Below, in pieces: positions 32,218 to 44,094 of a DNA stretch of 64,000 nt. How positions within the stretch are numbered: the first letter of the stretch is position 1; each line of letters opens with the position of its first letter. Source of the stretch: Hypomesus transpacificus (taxonomy: Eukaryota > Chordata > Actinopteri > Osmeriformes > Osmeridae); assembly GCF_021917145.1 (NCBI RefSeq), contig NC_061065.1:11839412-11903411 (forward strand). Direction: 5' to 3'. Made by a program: the position numbers and the translations under genes. The notes beneath the pieces are model-generated. The model had not been told where the DNA came from and made no database searches. It worked only from the letters and a program-made list of their open reading frames with translations.

Positions 32218-32980
32218 AAGAGTAGACTCAGTAGAAAAAATACTATACCCACCCTTCTCATTACAATGTTTCCAAGTTGAGGCTACAAAGGGTATTGCGT
32301 CTTGATTCAAATCTTAACCCCGACAACACGATTCTGTACAAGCCATCCTTTTTTCATCATCATCATCATTACCAAATACTGGAAGAACCATTTGGAAGGG
32401 TCAGTCAGGTCTTCAAGGCCATTTTTCTAACAGGCCTCTTTGCAAATCCTCAGAAATACCATCAAGCCCTGATCATTGTCCAATTTCTCAGTTTCTAGGG
32501 ATGTGTAGAGATTACACAATCTGTAACTGTAGCAGTTTACAGTAAGATAACCTTAAAAAGTAGCTGTTTTCTTTTTTTCTTTTTTTGTTGTTGAGCATAG
32601 TACCTACAGTGGTTTATTTGTGATGCTAGCATTTCAGCCAAATCCACATTCAGTACCAAAGAAACAAACGGAGTACCACCAACAGGCTAACCCTCAAGAA
32701 ACATACTGCTCCTGAAAACTGCTCCCGCACGCTCACACTTCCAAATATGGCATATGTCTTTCTCTTGTGTCCAAATGCTGGGATTCCACCATGAATGAAT
32801 TGCCTATCAAATACTTTCTTGCTTAGGAACTGTATTTGCTGGTTTGTTTTAGTTTTCCTATGAAACAATAAGGAAACCTTTCTTTCTCTCATTGGTACAT
32901 TCAACTTTGGAATTGTAAAAACGTATTTACAAGGATGGAGCACACACAGTAAAACACACAAACACCCCGCCCCCCCATGC
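31373..32980. other. Spacer between genes F and G, duplicated blocks
   Basis: 31440-31545 repeats 24000-24105; a third, more diverged copy is at 32265-32345. A (GT)n lies at 32177-32217. 32600-32835 repeats 24290-24830 without the minisatellite and the LTR. No gene is seen. Confidence 0.55.
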
Positions 32981-32982
32981 AT

Positions 32983-33080
32983 ATGCAAATTATTAGCAGT
33001 ATGCAGTTTCATGTGGCCAATGGTTAATGCCGTAAACGCAGAAGAGGGTTGTACCATAGTGAGCTTAAGGATATACATGC
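32983..33080 (+). promoter_or_regulatory. TAAR upstream module (G/H subtype), gene G
   Basis: A perfect octamer ATGCAAAT at 32983-32990, next to ATTATTAG, precedes ACGCAGAAGAGGGTTGTACC, GCTTAAGGATATACATGCAA and TTGTTCTCTTCA. The TATA-like box is ATATACAT. A GTAAGTG donor is at 33147 and the acceptor TTTCACAG ends at 33327. Confidence 0.6.
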
Positions 33081-33333
33081 AATTGTTCTCTTCACACAAT
33101 TCTTTATGCACTCAATCAACTGATTATCTGGGACATTTACTGAACTGTAAGTGTGTTTGTACCTTCATTGTGTTTCTACTGTAAATTATAATGTTCATAA
33201 GGTTGTCATGTTTGTACTATATAATTTTGGGGACAAATGGGGATTTAATATACACTTTGGTATATTTTAAATAGATGTCTTGTACCAGTGCATTTGCATC
33301 AACTCTTTTGAAGTATTTATTTCACAGGTGGTC

Positions 33334-34356
33334 ATGGACAGTCCTGAGGACCAGTGGTGCTACCCAGCCTATAACCTGTCCTGCCCCAAGTCAGGGTTCA
33401 GTTCTGGGGCTCAGGTAACTCTCTACCTGGTGTTCCTGGTGGGCATCCTGATCACCATCCTGGGCAACTCTGTGGTCATCATCTCCATCACCCACTTCAA
33501 AAAGCTTCAAGGTCCAACTAACATGATGGTGATGTCTCTAGCCCTGGCTGACCTGTTACTAGGTTTAACTGTGATGCCCTTCAGCATGGTCCGTGCTGTC
33601 GAAGGATGCTGGTACTTTGGTAACCATTTCTGTCTCATCCACTACAGCTTTTATGTGTTTTTTACCTCTGTCTCCATCTACCACCTGGTCTCCATCGCCA
33701 TCGACCGCCATGAAGCAGTCTGCAACCCTATGCTCTACTCATCCCGCATCACCATGCCTGTGGCCTGGATCATGATCTCAGCCAGCTGGGTAATAGCAGC
33801 TCTGTACACCTATGGACTCCTCTATTCTAAGGCTTACATGACAGGATTAGAGGACTTCCTGGATTCTGTCAAATGTCATGGTGAATGTATGATAGTTTTC
33901 AACTCTTTGTGGGGGGCTTTAGACACCATCATGAATTTCTTCTTTCCAGTCTCTATCATGGTGGGTTTGTATACTGAGATCTTCCTGGTAGCTAAGAAGC
34001 ATGCCAGGAAGATAGATGACTGCCGTCACGGAATAGGGGGGGCACCTAAGGAGGGAAGCGGTACAGTGTCAAAGAACTCCGAGCGAAAAGCAGCCAAAAC
34101 ACTAGGTATAGTGGTGGGTGTGTTCATATTTTGCTGGATGCCATTTTTTGTCTTTTCCATCATAGATCCTTACATTAACTTTGGTACACCTACTGCAGTG
34201 GTTGAGGTATTTGTTTGGTTGGGCTACTTTAATTCCACACTAAACCCTGTCATCTATGCTCTGTTCTACCCCTGGTTCAGGAAATGTTTTCATCTTATTG
34301 TAACTCTGAAAATATTCAATAGACACTCATCTGATATAAATGTGTTTATTACGTGA
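33334..34356 (+). CDS. taar: TAAR gene G (TAAR13-like), Tyr3.32/Asp5.42
   Basis: A 340 aa GPCR starting [11 protein letters not shown] at ATG 33334, six bases after the TATTTCACAG acceptor. Position 3.32 (residue 107, bases 33652-33654) is Tyr: the text is [13 protein letters not shown] where sisters have SFD. Asp197 (5.42) is retained in [12 protein letters not shown]. Tyr3.32 with Asp5.42 is the pattern of the fish TAAR clade described as recognising amines non-classically through 5.42. Here it has arisen within an Asp3.32 array. ICL1 is also altered ([11 protein letters not shown]; sisters have FKQLHSPTN). DRHEAVC, CWMPFF and [16 protein letters not shown] are intact, so the gene looks functional. 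Tandem sister of gene H, 1,913 bases downstream. Confidence 0.93.
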   Translation: MDSPEDQWCYPAYNLSCPKSGFSSGAQVTLYLVFLVGILITILGNSVVIISITHFKKLQGPTNMMVMSLALADLLLGLTVMPFSMVRAVEGCWYFGNHFCLIHYSFYVFFTSVSIYHLVSIAIDRHEAVCNPMLYSSRITMPVAWIMISASWVIAALYTYGLLYSKAYMTGLEDFLDSVKCHGECMIVFNSLWGALDTIMNFFFPVSIMVGLYTEIFLVAKKHARKIDDCRHGIGGAPKEGSGTVSKNSERKAAKTLGIVVGVFIFCWMPFFVFSIIDPYINFGTPTAVVEVFVWLGYFNSTLNPVIYALFYPWFRKCFHLIVTLKIFNRHSSDINVFIT

Positions 34357-34887
34357 TCTGTAGGGGGTGATTGCCAGGATATCAGCTGGTATCAACAGAT
34401 CATCTGTATTGTACGCATTTTTATTTGACCGTTTTATTCACCGGAAAGCCTATTGAGATACAACCTAATTTTGAGGATTTCCAGTTTGAGAGGTAGCAAA
34501 CACCACTTTACAATCAAGGAAGTATGTAATAATATATAAAATATACAATACTTATGGATTATTTTGAACATAAAGGTTGAGCATGCTACTGATGCTATTC
34601 ACTGTAATACTGCTAGACTTAACTGTTACTATGCTGAGTCACTGCAATAAATCAATCATAGCAGTCATCATTGTCTATTATCAGTCTGAACTTTTTAGGT
34701 ACTAAAGATTGTAACATGGCAAAGGTACTATCAGTAAAACCACATGAAAGAGTAAGTAGGTACCAGATTAAAGCCCATGGCTGTGGGTCTATGTTTATTT
34801 TATTTAGATTGTTATTTTAGACACATGTTGCTAAATATGTTTAGGATGGAACACACACAGTAAAACACACAAACACCCCCCATGCAT

Positions 34888-34990
34888 ATGCAAATTATTA
34901 GCAGTATGCAGTTTCACGTGGCCTATGGTTAATAGAGTAAACACAGAAGAGGGTTGTACCATAATGAGTTTAAGGATATAAATGCAATTG
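34888..34990 (+). promoter_or_regulatory. TAAR upstream module (G/H subtype), gene H
   Basis: The octamer ATGCAAAT (34888-34895) with ATTATTAG is followed by ACACAGAAGAGGGTTGTACC, GTTTAAGGATATAAATGCAA and TTGTTCTCTTCA. TATA is at 34977-34984. The first-exon donor (GTGTGT at 35065) is weaker than the GTAAGT of gene G. Confidence 0.6.
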
Positions 34991-35246
34991 TTCTCTTCAC
35001 ATAATTTTTTATGCACTCTTTAGATCAATCAACTGATTATCTGGGACATTTACTTATTTGAACTGTGTGTTTGTATCTTCATTGTGTTTCTACTGTAAAT
35101 TATAATGTTCATAAGGTTGTCATGTTTGTACTATATAATTTTTGGACAAATGGGGATTTAATATACACTTCGGTATTTTTTAAATAGATGTCTTGTACCA
35201 GTGCATTAGCATAATCTCTTTTGAAGTATTTATTTCACAGGTGGTC

Positions 35247-36269
35247 ATGGACAGTCCTGAGGACCAGTGGTGCTACCCAGCCTCTAACCTGTCCTGCCCC
35301 AAGTCAGGGTACAGTTTTGGGGCTCAGATAACTCTCTACCTGGTGTTCCTGGTGGGCACCCTGATCACCATCCTGGGTAACTCTGTAGTCATCATCTCCA
35401 TCGCCCGCTTCAAGCAGCTCCACAGTCCAACCAACATGATGGTAATGTCTCTAGCTCTGGCTGACCTGTTAGTAGGTTTAACTGTGATGCCCTTCAGCTC
35501 GGTCAGTGCTGTCGAAGGATGCTGGTACTTTGGTAACCATTTCTGTCTCCTCCACTGTAGCTTTGATGTGTTTTTTACCTCTGTCTCCATCTACCACCTG
35601 GTCTCCATCGCCATTGACCGCCGTGAGGCAGTCTGCAACCCTATGCTCTACTCAGTCCACATCACCATGCCTGTGGCCTGGATCATGATCTCAGCCAGCT
35701 GGGTAATGCCAGCTCTGTACACCTATGGACTCCTCTACTCTAAGGCTTACATGACAGGATTAGAGGACTACCTGGATTCTGTAAAATGTTATGGTGAATG
35801 CGTAATAGTTTTCAACTCTTTGTGGGGGGCTTTAGACACCATCTTGAATTTCTTCTTTCCAGTCTCTATCATGGTGGGTTTGTATACTGAGATCTTCCTG
35901 GTAGCTAAGAAGCATGCCAGGAAGATAGATGACTGCCGTCACGGAATAGGGGGGGCACCTAAGGAGGGAAGCGGTACAGTGTCAAAGAACTCCGAGCGAA
36001 AAGCAGCCAAGACACTAGGTATAGTGATGGGTGTGTTCATATTTTGCTGGATGCCATTTTTTGTCTTTTCCATCATAGATCCTTACATTGACTTTGGTAC
36101 ACCTACTGCAGTGTTTGAGGTATTTGTTTGGTTGGGCTACTTTAATTCCACACTAAACCCTATCATCTATGCTCTGTTCTACCCCTGGTTCAGGAAATGT
36201 TTTCATCTTATTGTAACTCTGAAAATATTCAATAGACACTCATCTGATATGAATGTGTTTATTACGTGA
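35247..36269 (+). CDS. taar: TAAR gene H (TAAR13-like), Asp3.32/Asp5.42
   Basis: A 340 aa amine GPCR starting [11 protein letters not shown] at ATG 35247, after the TATTTCACAG acceptor. Asp107 (3.32) is kept ([13 protein letters not shown]) and Asp197 (5.42) lies in [12 protein letters not shown], so H has the two-acid pocket that its tandem copy G has lost. The DRY-equivalent is DRREAVC, unlike DRH in all other sisters. From TM5 to the C-terminus it is nearly identical to G ([20 protein letters not shown] in ICL3). It is the last receptor before stx7. Confidence 0.93.
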   Translation: MDSPEDQWCYPASNLSCPKSGYSFGAQITLYLVFLVGTLITILGNSVVIISIARFKQLHSPTNMMVMSLALADLLVGLTVMPFSSVSAVEGCWYFGNHFCLLHCSFDVFFTSVSIYHLVSIAIDRREAVCNPMLYSVHITMPVAWIMISASWVMPALYTYGLLYSKAYMTGLEDYLDSVKCYGECVIVFNSLWGALDTILNFFFPVSIMVGLYTEIFLVAKKHARKIDDCRHGIGGAPKEGSGTVSKNSERKAAKTLGIVMGVFIFCWMPFFVFSIIDPYIDFGTPTAVFEVFVWLGYFNSTLNPIIYALFYPWFRKCFHLIVTLKIFNRHSSDMNVFIT

Positions 36270-37200
36270 TCTGGAGTGTTGTTGCCAGAATATCAGCTGG
36301 TATCAACAGATCACCTGTATTGTACATATTTTTATTTTACAGTTTTTTTCACCAGAAAAGCCTATTGAGATACAACCTAATTTTGAGGGCTTCCAGTTTG
36401 AGAGGTAGCAAACACCATTTTACAATCAAGGAAGTATATATGTAATAATAATATATAAAATATACAATACATATGGATTATTTTGCACATAGTTTGTGGA
36501 TGCTACTGATGCTATCCACTGTAATACTGCTAAACTAACTTTTACTATGCTGAGTCACTGCAATAAATCAATCATAGCAGTCATCATAGTCTATTATCAG
36601 TCTGAACTACTTAGGTACCAACAATTGTAACATGGCAAAGGTCATTAAAACTACATGTATTTCTTGGTGAAAATTAAAGAATAAGTGGGTGGGAGATTTT
36701 TCCTCAATTTGGATTTTGGTTGTTTCTGAAATGTAGCCTGCTTGGAAAGTATTTTATTGATTTACAGTAACATTGAAATCAGGGAGTTATGTGAATCATG
36801 GGCCCAACACTCTGGATTTCAGAAGACAGAACTACACTTTTTGTAGACATTGACTCGTTTTATTTTTCAACTCTTGAAAAATGGTATCAACATGTAAAAT
36901 GTTGCGTTCATATTTTGTAGATACTAGTAGCAAGGATTGCAATAATTGATCGTTGTGCTATTCTCTTATTTATCCATGGTAGCCTACATTAAAACAAGCT
37001 TCCATTTCAATATGGTAGGCTACCTGACAAAAGCTGCCTTTTCATTTGCCCTCATTGATCCATCCAGTTTACAATAACATAGGAAATTGGTTATTTATTG
37101 GTTTGTTCTTTTATTCCAATTCCTGATCATTTTCGAAATAAGTAGTCTAGGCTATAACCAGTTTATTGCTACTGTCAACGTTGCATTGCCACCCGTCATA
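36270..37200. other. 3' flank of gene H and spacer to stx7
   Basis: 36290-36650 repeats the 3' flank of gene G (34370-34740): ATCAGCTGGTATCAACAGATCA and CTGAGTCACTGCAATAAATC. Beyond that I recognise nothing until the stx7 promoter area. Confidence 0.5.
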
Positions 37201-37260
37201 TGACTGGACGATCATGAGGAAGTAGAGACAAGGCGGAGCCGTTTTCAGCAACTGCGGAAG
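37201..37260 (+). other. stx7: Candidate stx7 non-coding first exon
   Basis: A less AT-rich stretch ends GCGGAAG with a GTAAAC donor at 37261. The first coding exon begins after an acceptor (TTTGACAG, to 37871) with 43 bases of leader, so a separate 5' exon is required. This is the best candidate I see; its start is not defined. Confidence 0.4.
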
Positions 37261-37871
37261 GTAAACGTAGCTAGTAGTAGTGTCTGCACATACATTTGTT
37301 GTTAAAAATGAACCAAGCAAAAAGTAACAGGCTAGTTTAATATTCAGGTAAACGACAAACTTACTTTTTTCAGTGACATTGTACCTTTGTTTAAGAAGTA
37401 CCTAGCCTATTAGTTTCCTGGACTGAAAACTGGCGTGTTGTGCAGCTCTTGAAACGACGTTCTCACCTCTGATAGCATAAAGGCTACATTGTTATTTTAA
37501 CATTAGTTCTGGTTGCTGACATTGTCATGTATGTAAGCAAAAACGTGTTTTGTACATTTTAAGTTGCCGAAGGAAAATATTGTGCACATAGTCGTTATAG
37601 AATAAAGTGTATTATTCTATTTCCGGATGTTGCGTGTGGCCTTCCTACGTCAGGCAAAGGACACCTGCCAGATTACCTATCACAGCTGTCGCATAAGGGT
37701 GCTTTGTTTCATCTTGATTCTACATTATAATAATTATTTTATTTGAAGAATTACAAATACAAATTTGGTGATTCCATTTATACCATTCGTGTAGTAGCCT
37801 ATATTTGACTGTACATTGTGTTGTCCGAGTATGCCATTGACATGACTGACTTAACTGTGTGTCTTTGACAG

Positions 37872-40800
37872 AGAGAAAAAGAGAGAGGGAACAGAGAGTT
37901 CCTATGAATCCATCATGTCTTATCAGGCTGGAATCCCTCGAGACCCTAACATGCTGGCCGGCACCATCAGCTCCAACATCCAGAAGATAACACAACTAAG
38001 TATGTGTGTACACCAACGTTTGACATTCAGGGAAACAACCAACTTCTTCAGTTTGTGACGTTTTTACATGTATTAAAAATAACAACTATGCAACGTAAAG
38101 TGTACAAATGCAATGCTAAAGAGTGAGTGCTTATGTAGCCGGTATGTGGTGAAACTCACTCCTCAAGTATGTTACAGGCCACACGCGTCAACGAAGTGCT
38201 AGCTTTTCGTTGGCGTAGTTGGTAGTGGTGGCGCTTGGGAATTCAGAGGTGGTAAGATCGACTCCTGGTCGAAGCGGACAGTGCCTCTGACGGAACTTGC
38301 AAGACCACGTCTGTTACACTTGAGCACTCTTGCATTTCATATCTTTAAAGCAGAGACCCAAAAAGTGCCTTGTAAAGAAGAAATATGATGGGACAATGTA
38401 TTATGGGAGAAAGGTTTTCAAAAATAATGTTCAGTCACTGCTGTTAACTGGCACAGAACAGGCATTCAGCCTTCTAATAATCGAACTTAGTTGTAGCCCA
38501 CATGTGCATTAGAACCTGTGTGATGTCAGTGTGACATAGTCAGATCATTTACTTATTCACCAGTTTTTGTGTTTTTGTGCCAGCTGGTGAGATCCAGAGG
38601 AGTGTGAATAATGTGGGATCAGCCCACGACTCACCTGAGCTCCGCCTGCAGCTGTGAGTTCCACTGTGGTTCCACTGCCGTTCCACTATGGTTCTACTGT
38701 TGTTATATTACTGTTTTATTGTAATTCAGATACATATACGTATTATTAACTATTATTTGAATATTTACTCCTATACCCCCCCCCCCCCCCCCAAAGAAAG
38801 GCCTGACCTCTGACCCCACCACTTTGCGTCTCTCCTGTCTAGGCAGCAGAAGAAGCAGCAGGTCCACCAGCTAGTCAAAGACACTGACCGCTACATTAAG
38901 GAGTTCAGTTCCCTACCTGTCACAACAGAACAGGTGCAGTGGTCTACACTTACTGTGTTGTTTAGCTGTTTTACTTTAACCATTTTATCTCATGTTTTCA
39001 GGGCAGCTACATCACAGGAGTGTTGTCTTTCTTCCCATCTTGATGTATGGTAGTTTAAAGTACCTGGAAAACCGGTTTCATGTTTGGCATTTCTCAAGCA
39101 AACGTCCCCATCTACAGGCAGTCATGTAACATTACAAGATGTAGTTTCCTTACCAGACATTGTTACTCAAAGCTGGTCTCTCATATTCTGCTCCTTCACC
39201 TAGTGAAAAACTAAAGGGGAACTTTCAAAATCTTTTGTAAGAAATTTAGAGTTTTATTTGTGTACTTTGGTGTGTTGAGGTTTGAATTTCCAAATGTGGA
39301 CAAGAGAGGTTTAGCATTCCTCCTCACACCATGAACCCCTGCTGAAACGTGTGTTGAGCATGCATGTTTGTTTTGTGGTTTGTGTCGGTATCTGCATGTG
39401 TTTGTCTGTGCGTGTGTGTGTGTGTGTGTGCGTGTGTGTGCGTGCCTGTATGTGTGCATGTCTGTGTGTGGGTGTGCTATAGTAGAGCAATTAATGCATT
39501 CCTGTTGAGTCTCTATTAAAGCTGGTTAAACCTTACACCATGTGTTCCAGCTCACAAACACCCAAAGGCCTATTTTACTGAACAGTCTTGGAAATGTCAA
39601 ACAAAAGAAATAGTTGATTGCAAACATATGTTTTATAGATTGGTTGGTTATGGTAAACAAGAAAACGTGTGGTTTGCCCACTCTTAGGCATACATTTGTT
39701 GTCTCACTCCATGTTGGCTGTTTTGAATTTGGCATGTAGGGACTGAGAGTCATTGTCTAAACTTCAGTGTTTGTGTGCAGCGCCAAAGAAAGCTCCTGAA
39801 GGATCGCCTGGTCAACGACTTCTCCGACGCACTCGCCGCCTTCCAGCGGACGCAGAGACAAGCAGCCGAGAAAGAGAAGGAGTTTGTTGCTAGAGTCCGA
39901 GCCAGTTCCAGGATATCAGTGAGTTGTAATCCAGGCTGGGCCAGCAATACTCTCACCCTAACTCTGATCCCAATGCTAGCCCACTGGCCCCATAGTCCCT
40001 TTGCCAGTATGAAATCCTCAAAAGTCGCCCTGTGTGTCTCTTCTGTGTCTCATCTTTCTCATCTTACTTGTTCCAATAGGGAGGGGCTGATGATGTAGGA
40101 AATGGAAACCCTTTCCAAAGGTCAGATATATACACACGCACACACACATCTACCATGTAGGTATATATGCATATGTTTATAGGTAGCTGTCACTCTGCAT
40201 ATGGTACTTGACATCTGTTAAATGCTGGCTTTTAAATGCTGTCCAATGTTGCACATAAGAGCTGCAGTGGCTATTCTGGCCACAACTTACTGCATGTCAA
40301 CGTATAGTTTCCCCTGCCCTTTCCTGTGCCCAGCGAGGCTCAGTACCAGAGCCAGAACCAGGTCCAGGATGTCTCCATCACTGTGGAGGACCTGCAGCTC
40401 ATTCAGGAGAGAGAGTCTGCCATCAGGCAGCTGGAGGTGGGTAACTAGCAGCACTAGGTTTGTCAATTCTCACACACTCTTCTCCTCAGGAAGTCTTGAT
40501 GAGTGTTGTTTATCAGCAGTCGTGGGTCAGGGAGTTTATCTCTAGTGAGTTTATCTTTAGTGACTCTAATGACTCAAATCTTTTGATTGGTGTTTTACAG
40601 TCTGACATCACTGACATTAACGACATTTTCAAAGACTTGGGGATGATGGTCCACGAGCAGGGGGATATGATCGGTAAGAGCTGTTCTCTTGTGTTGCTAG
40701 TTCAAACCCATGTCTGTCACAGCCCTAGGAGACATGAGTCGCAAAATGACACGTTTCCTCTTAACTTGTCTCCTCCTCTGTCATCCTCCATTGTTTCCTG

Positions 40801-42260
40801 CCTTCTTACACAATGACTTCCTCCTGCCACGCATCCCCTTACCGTCTACCTTCTCAGACAGCATTGAGGCCAACGTGGAAACCGCTGACGTCAGTGTCCG
40901 GAGCGCCACTCAGCAGCTGGCACAGGCCGCCAATTACCAGGTAACCACCCAGGCCGTATGGCTACTTCATGCCATCGTCCAAATCACAATCACGTGGTTA
41001 AAATCCGGTCAATAGTTCAATAAAGTCATGCCAATCTTAATCCCAAGTGAACATCTTAAGGATAAGAAACATTGATTTAACTATCCATTGTTGTAAGAGA
41101 AACATTGGACAAGATGTAAGTAGTTATCCTATTCCATTTGCATTGTGTAATCTGTAAATGTGTTGCATCTGTTCTTCCACAGAGTAAATCTCGTAAGAAG
41201 ATGTGCATTCTGATAGTGGTTCTGGTGGTTCTGGCTGTAGTAATAGGGCTTATCATCTGGGCTTCAGTGAAAAAGTGAAGAAACATAGGCTCATTGACAG
41301 ACTGACAGGCTAAATGACTGGTGGGTGACAGACTGACAAGCACACAGACACAGACTGACTAACTGGCTGACAAGCGACATACAGACAAACTGATGAGTTG
41401 ATAGACAGACTGACTTAAGGACTGATTGATACTTTGGATTGTACCAGCTGTTTGAGGGACCATGTTGTTTCAGATCCAATGATTTAAAACAACAGTTCGC
41501 AAATGGGAATAACCTAAATAATGCCAAAAGATTGAAATATTTTGATGAAGCTTTTGTTCATACAGAAGTTGTTCAAATTTATTGGTTTCTTTTTTTATAT
41601 ACATTTGCATAAACATTCGAGCCCAAACCTGCACCATAGAAATGAATACTTTATAAACTGGTTATATGTTATATCTGTATATGCCTGTTAACAAGGTGCC
41701 ATCTTAACAGTAATGGCCATGATGCTCTGTAATATCAATGCATTCTTCAGGTGTTTACATCTTTAATAAGGGACTGTCATGTTGACATTGTAGTGTGTAG
41801 ACTATTGTTCATGTGCCTGTGATACTATTACAATTGACTTAAAAGGTTGCTAGTTCTGAATTGAACATACAACAGACATTGTATGGATGGATGAATGTGT
41901 CATATTCTTAATGATGAGTCATATTCTTAATGATGAACTGCCTCATTCAGTGACACTATGTTGTGTCACTAAGTTTAGGAACTGTTCTTTATACAGTCCA
42001 CATTCAGACAACACAAAGCCTTGTGCCAAAAAGGGGCCATGAAACCTGAGACACCTGAAAATAATATAGGGATTATTGTGCATGAAGAATGATTATAATG
42101 CATTAACGATGACCATACTATATATGCACTAGAATCCTGAACTGGACACTGTAAGAAAAATATTTCTGCTGCCTTTAACGCTATAAATCAATCACATATA
42201 TAAATATACATTCTGTAAATTAATATATGATGTATAAATAAATCGTTTTTAAACCATTCT
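37872..42260 (+). CDS. stx7: Syntaxin-7 (endosomal Qa-SNARE)
   Basis: A Qa-SNARE for late-endosome/lysosome fusion, 259 aa (human 261). Coding exons: 37915-37999, 38584-38653, 38843-38933, 39781-39918, 40080-40120, 40334-40436, 40601-40673, 40858-40940 and 41183-41278. All junctions are GT-AG and keep frame. Start is ATG 37915 ([11 protein letters not shown]). The N-terminal Habc bundle includes SSNIQKITQ and [14 protein letters not shown]-like text ([15 protein letters not shown]). The SNARE motif runs [20 protein letters not shown] to QAANYQ, with the zero-layer Gln in HEQGDMID. A C-terminal anchor ([20 protein letters not shown]) ends at KK. The 3' UTR runs to an AATAAA at 42237-42242. The position next to TAARs and moxd1 agrees with the conserved vertebrate order and favours stx7 over stx12. 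Confidence 0.93.
38206..38290 (+). repeat. tRNA-like scrap in stx7 intron
   Basis: GGCGTAGTTGGTAGTGGTGG resembles an A box and GATCGACTCCTGGTCG a B box. It is probably a degraded SINE head; no full cloverleaf or L2-type tail is visible. Confidence 0.3.
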
Positions 42261-42771
42261 GTTGTTTTCTGCACATAATTATTTTAGACTTAATCTGTAA
42301 GTATAACACCTTAAAGTTAGTAGTACCTTCGTAGGCAGCCTAATCTATGGCATACACCTTGCCTTTTACCTGTACAAAAGATTTGTAGACAAAGTGATAT
42401 TTGGAGTCTTATGCCAACTTCAGTTACAGAAACTTGAGGCTTCAGTCCACCCACCACCATCGTCTACCTACTGTATAGCCTAGGGGGTATCTGTAAATTG
42501 GTTACAGTAGGATGGCGCCGTCCTCTGTGAGTACAGAAGACTCTTCCAGGCCACAGCAGGACGTGTCTACGGATCAAAGAGAAGCGGTACAAGTTTCAAC
42601 AGTTCTGGGAAGACGATGAATCTCTTCTCTGTAGCAGCGCCAGAAGAGAGTACTGTGTGCGTGGTTTGTAGGTCCGCTTTTACTTCAACTATTTTACAGA
42701 TAGAATGAACACACAATCAAGCGGGATGATACTTTCATAGTCGGTGCGCTTATCCCTCGTCCAGTCAAAAA

Positions 42772-44000
42772 ATGTTTCCGACAAAATATTGCAGAACGCT
42801 AGTTTGCTTTTGGTTTTATGCAACGCTGTCTCGAGGGAGCGGATTCCAACATTCGACGGTGTTGGATCCGCACGGAAAGTACCATCTGAAGTGGAGTTTT
42901 AACAGAGAAACGATCTCCTTTGAAGTTGAAGTGGAAACCACCGGATATGTGGGATTTGGTCTGTCTCCCAACGGTGCTATGGCATCGTCAGATATTGTAA
43001 TTGGTGGAGTCGTAGATGGGACGCCTTACCTGCAGGTAAGATTATCACTTCCGTTTCATAAAAAATTCACGCAAGGATTTAACACGGTCTTCGAACTGTC
43101 ACTGCTAGGCTGAGAGCTTTTTGTAGTCAGGCAGGATTAATATCTCGTCTCAATAACTTCAACCACCTCCACTATTGCAGTCTGAGACAGGTGTGTGTAC
43201 GGTTGCATGTGTGTGTGTGTGACCTTCCATGTGGGTCTGTGTGTCGTCCCCTTGTACAGGACTACCACGCAGACTCCAACAGGAAGGTGCACCTGGATGA
43301 GCAGCAGAGCTACAGGCTTGAGTCAGGCTGGGAGAACAGCACTCACACTAGGCTGGGGTTCAGTAGAGACCTGCTCACCTGTGACACCAAGGACAAGGAC
43401 ATCACGGTGCTAAGCTACACAACTGCAGACTTGAACTACAAGACTTAATTCTAATGACACACTTTATACTTGTGATTTGTGATAGTAGTATGACGAGTGG
43501 TAACATGACCATACCGGTGATGATTCTGAGTGTGTATGCATATGTGTGTGTACTTGCCTGTGTGTACAGGCTTATATGTGGGCTTTGTGTTTAAAGACTG
43601 TCTGCGTGTGTGTGTCCAGGAGAGCACAGTGCGTGTGATCTGGGCCTACCACAGTGAGGATGTGGGCCCATCAGGGCCAGTCTACCACGGACTCAACAGA
43701 GGCAGGAAGAGTTTACGCCTGCTCACCCCGGCAGCCTCACACACCAGCACCACTGGTTCACAGTTCTTCGACCTGAAGAACAGACAGGTGCGACATGATT
43801 CATGAGAAGATAGAAGCTACGTTCAGTACTTGTCTTGTGGATCCAAGACCACTGAGTTTTGGAATCCGCTCCATCAAGAATGAGAGTTGTGTCATCTTTA
43901 CTTCTCCTAGGTGGCAGTGCCATCCCGAGACACTACCTACTGGTGCCAGATGTTTCGGATACCAGGAACACCCTCCAAACACCACATAACCCAGGCAAGT

Positions 44001-44094
<94 letters not shown>

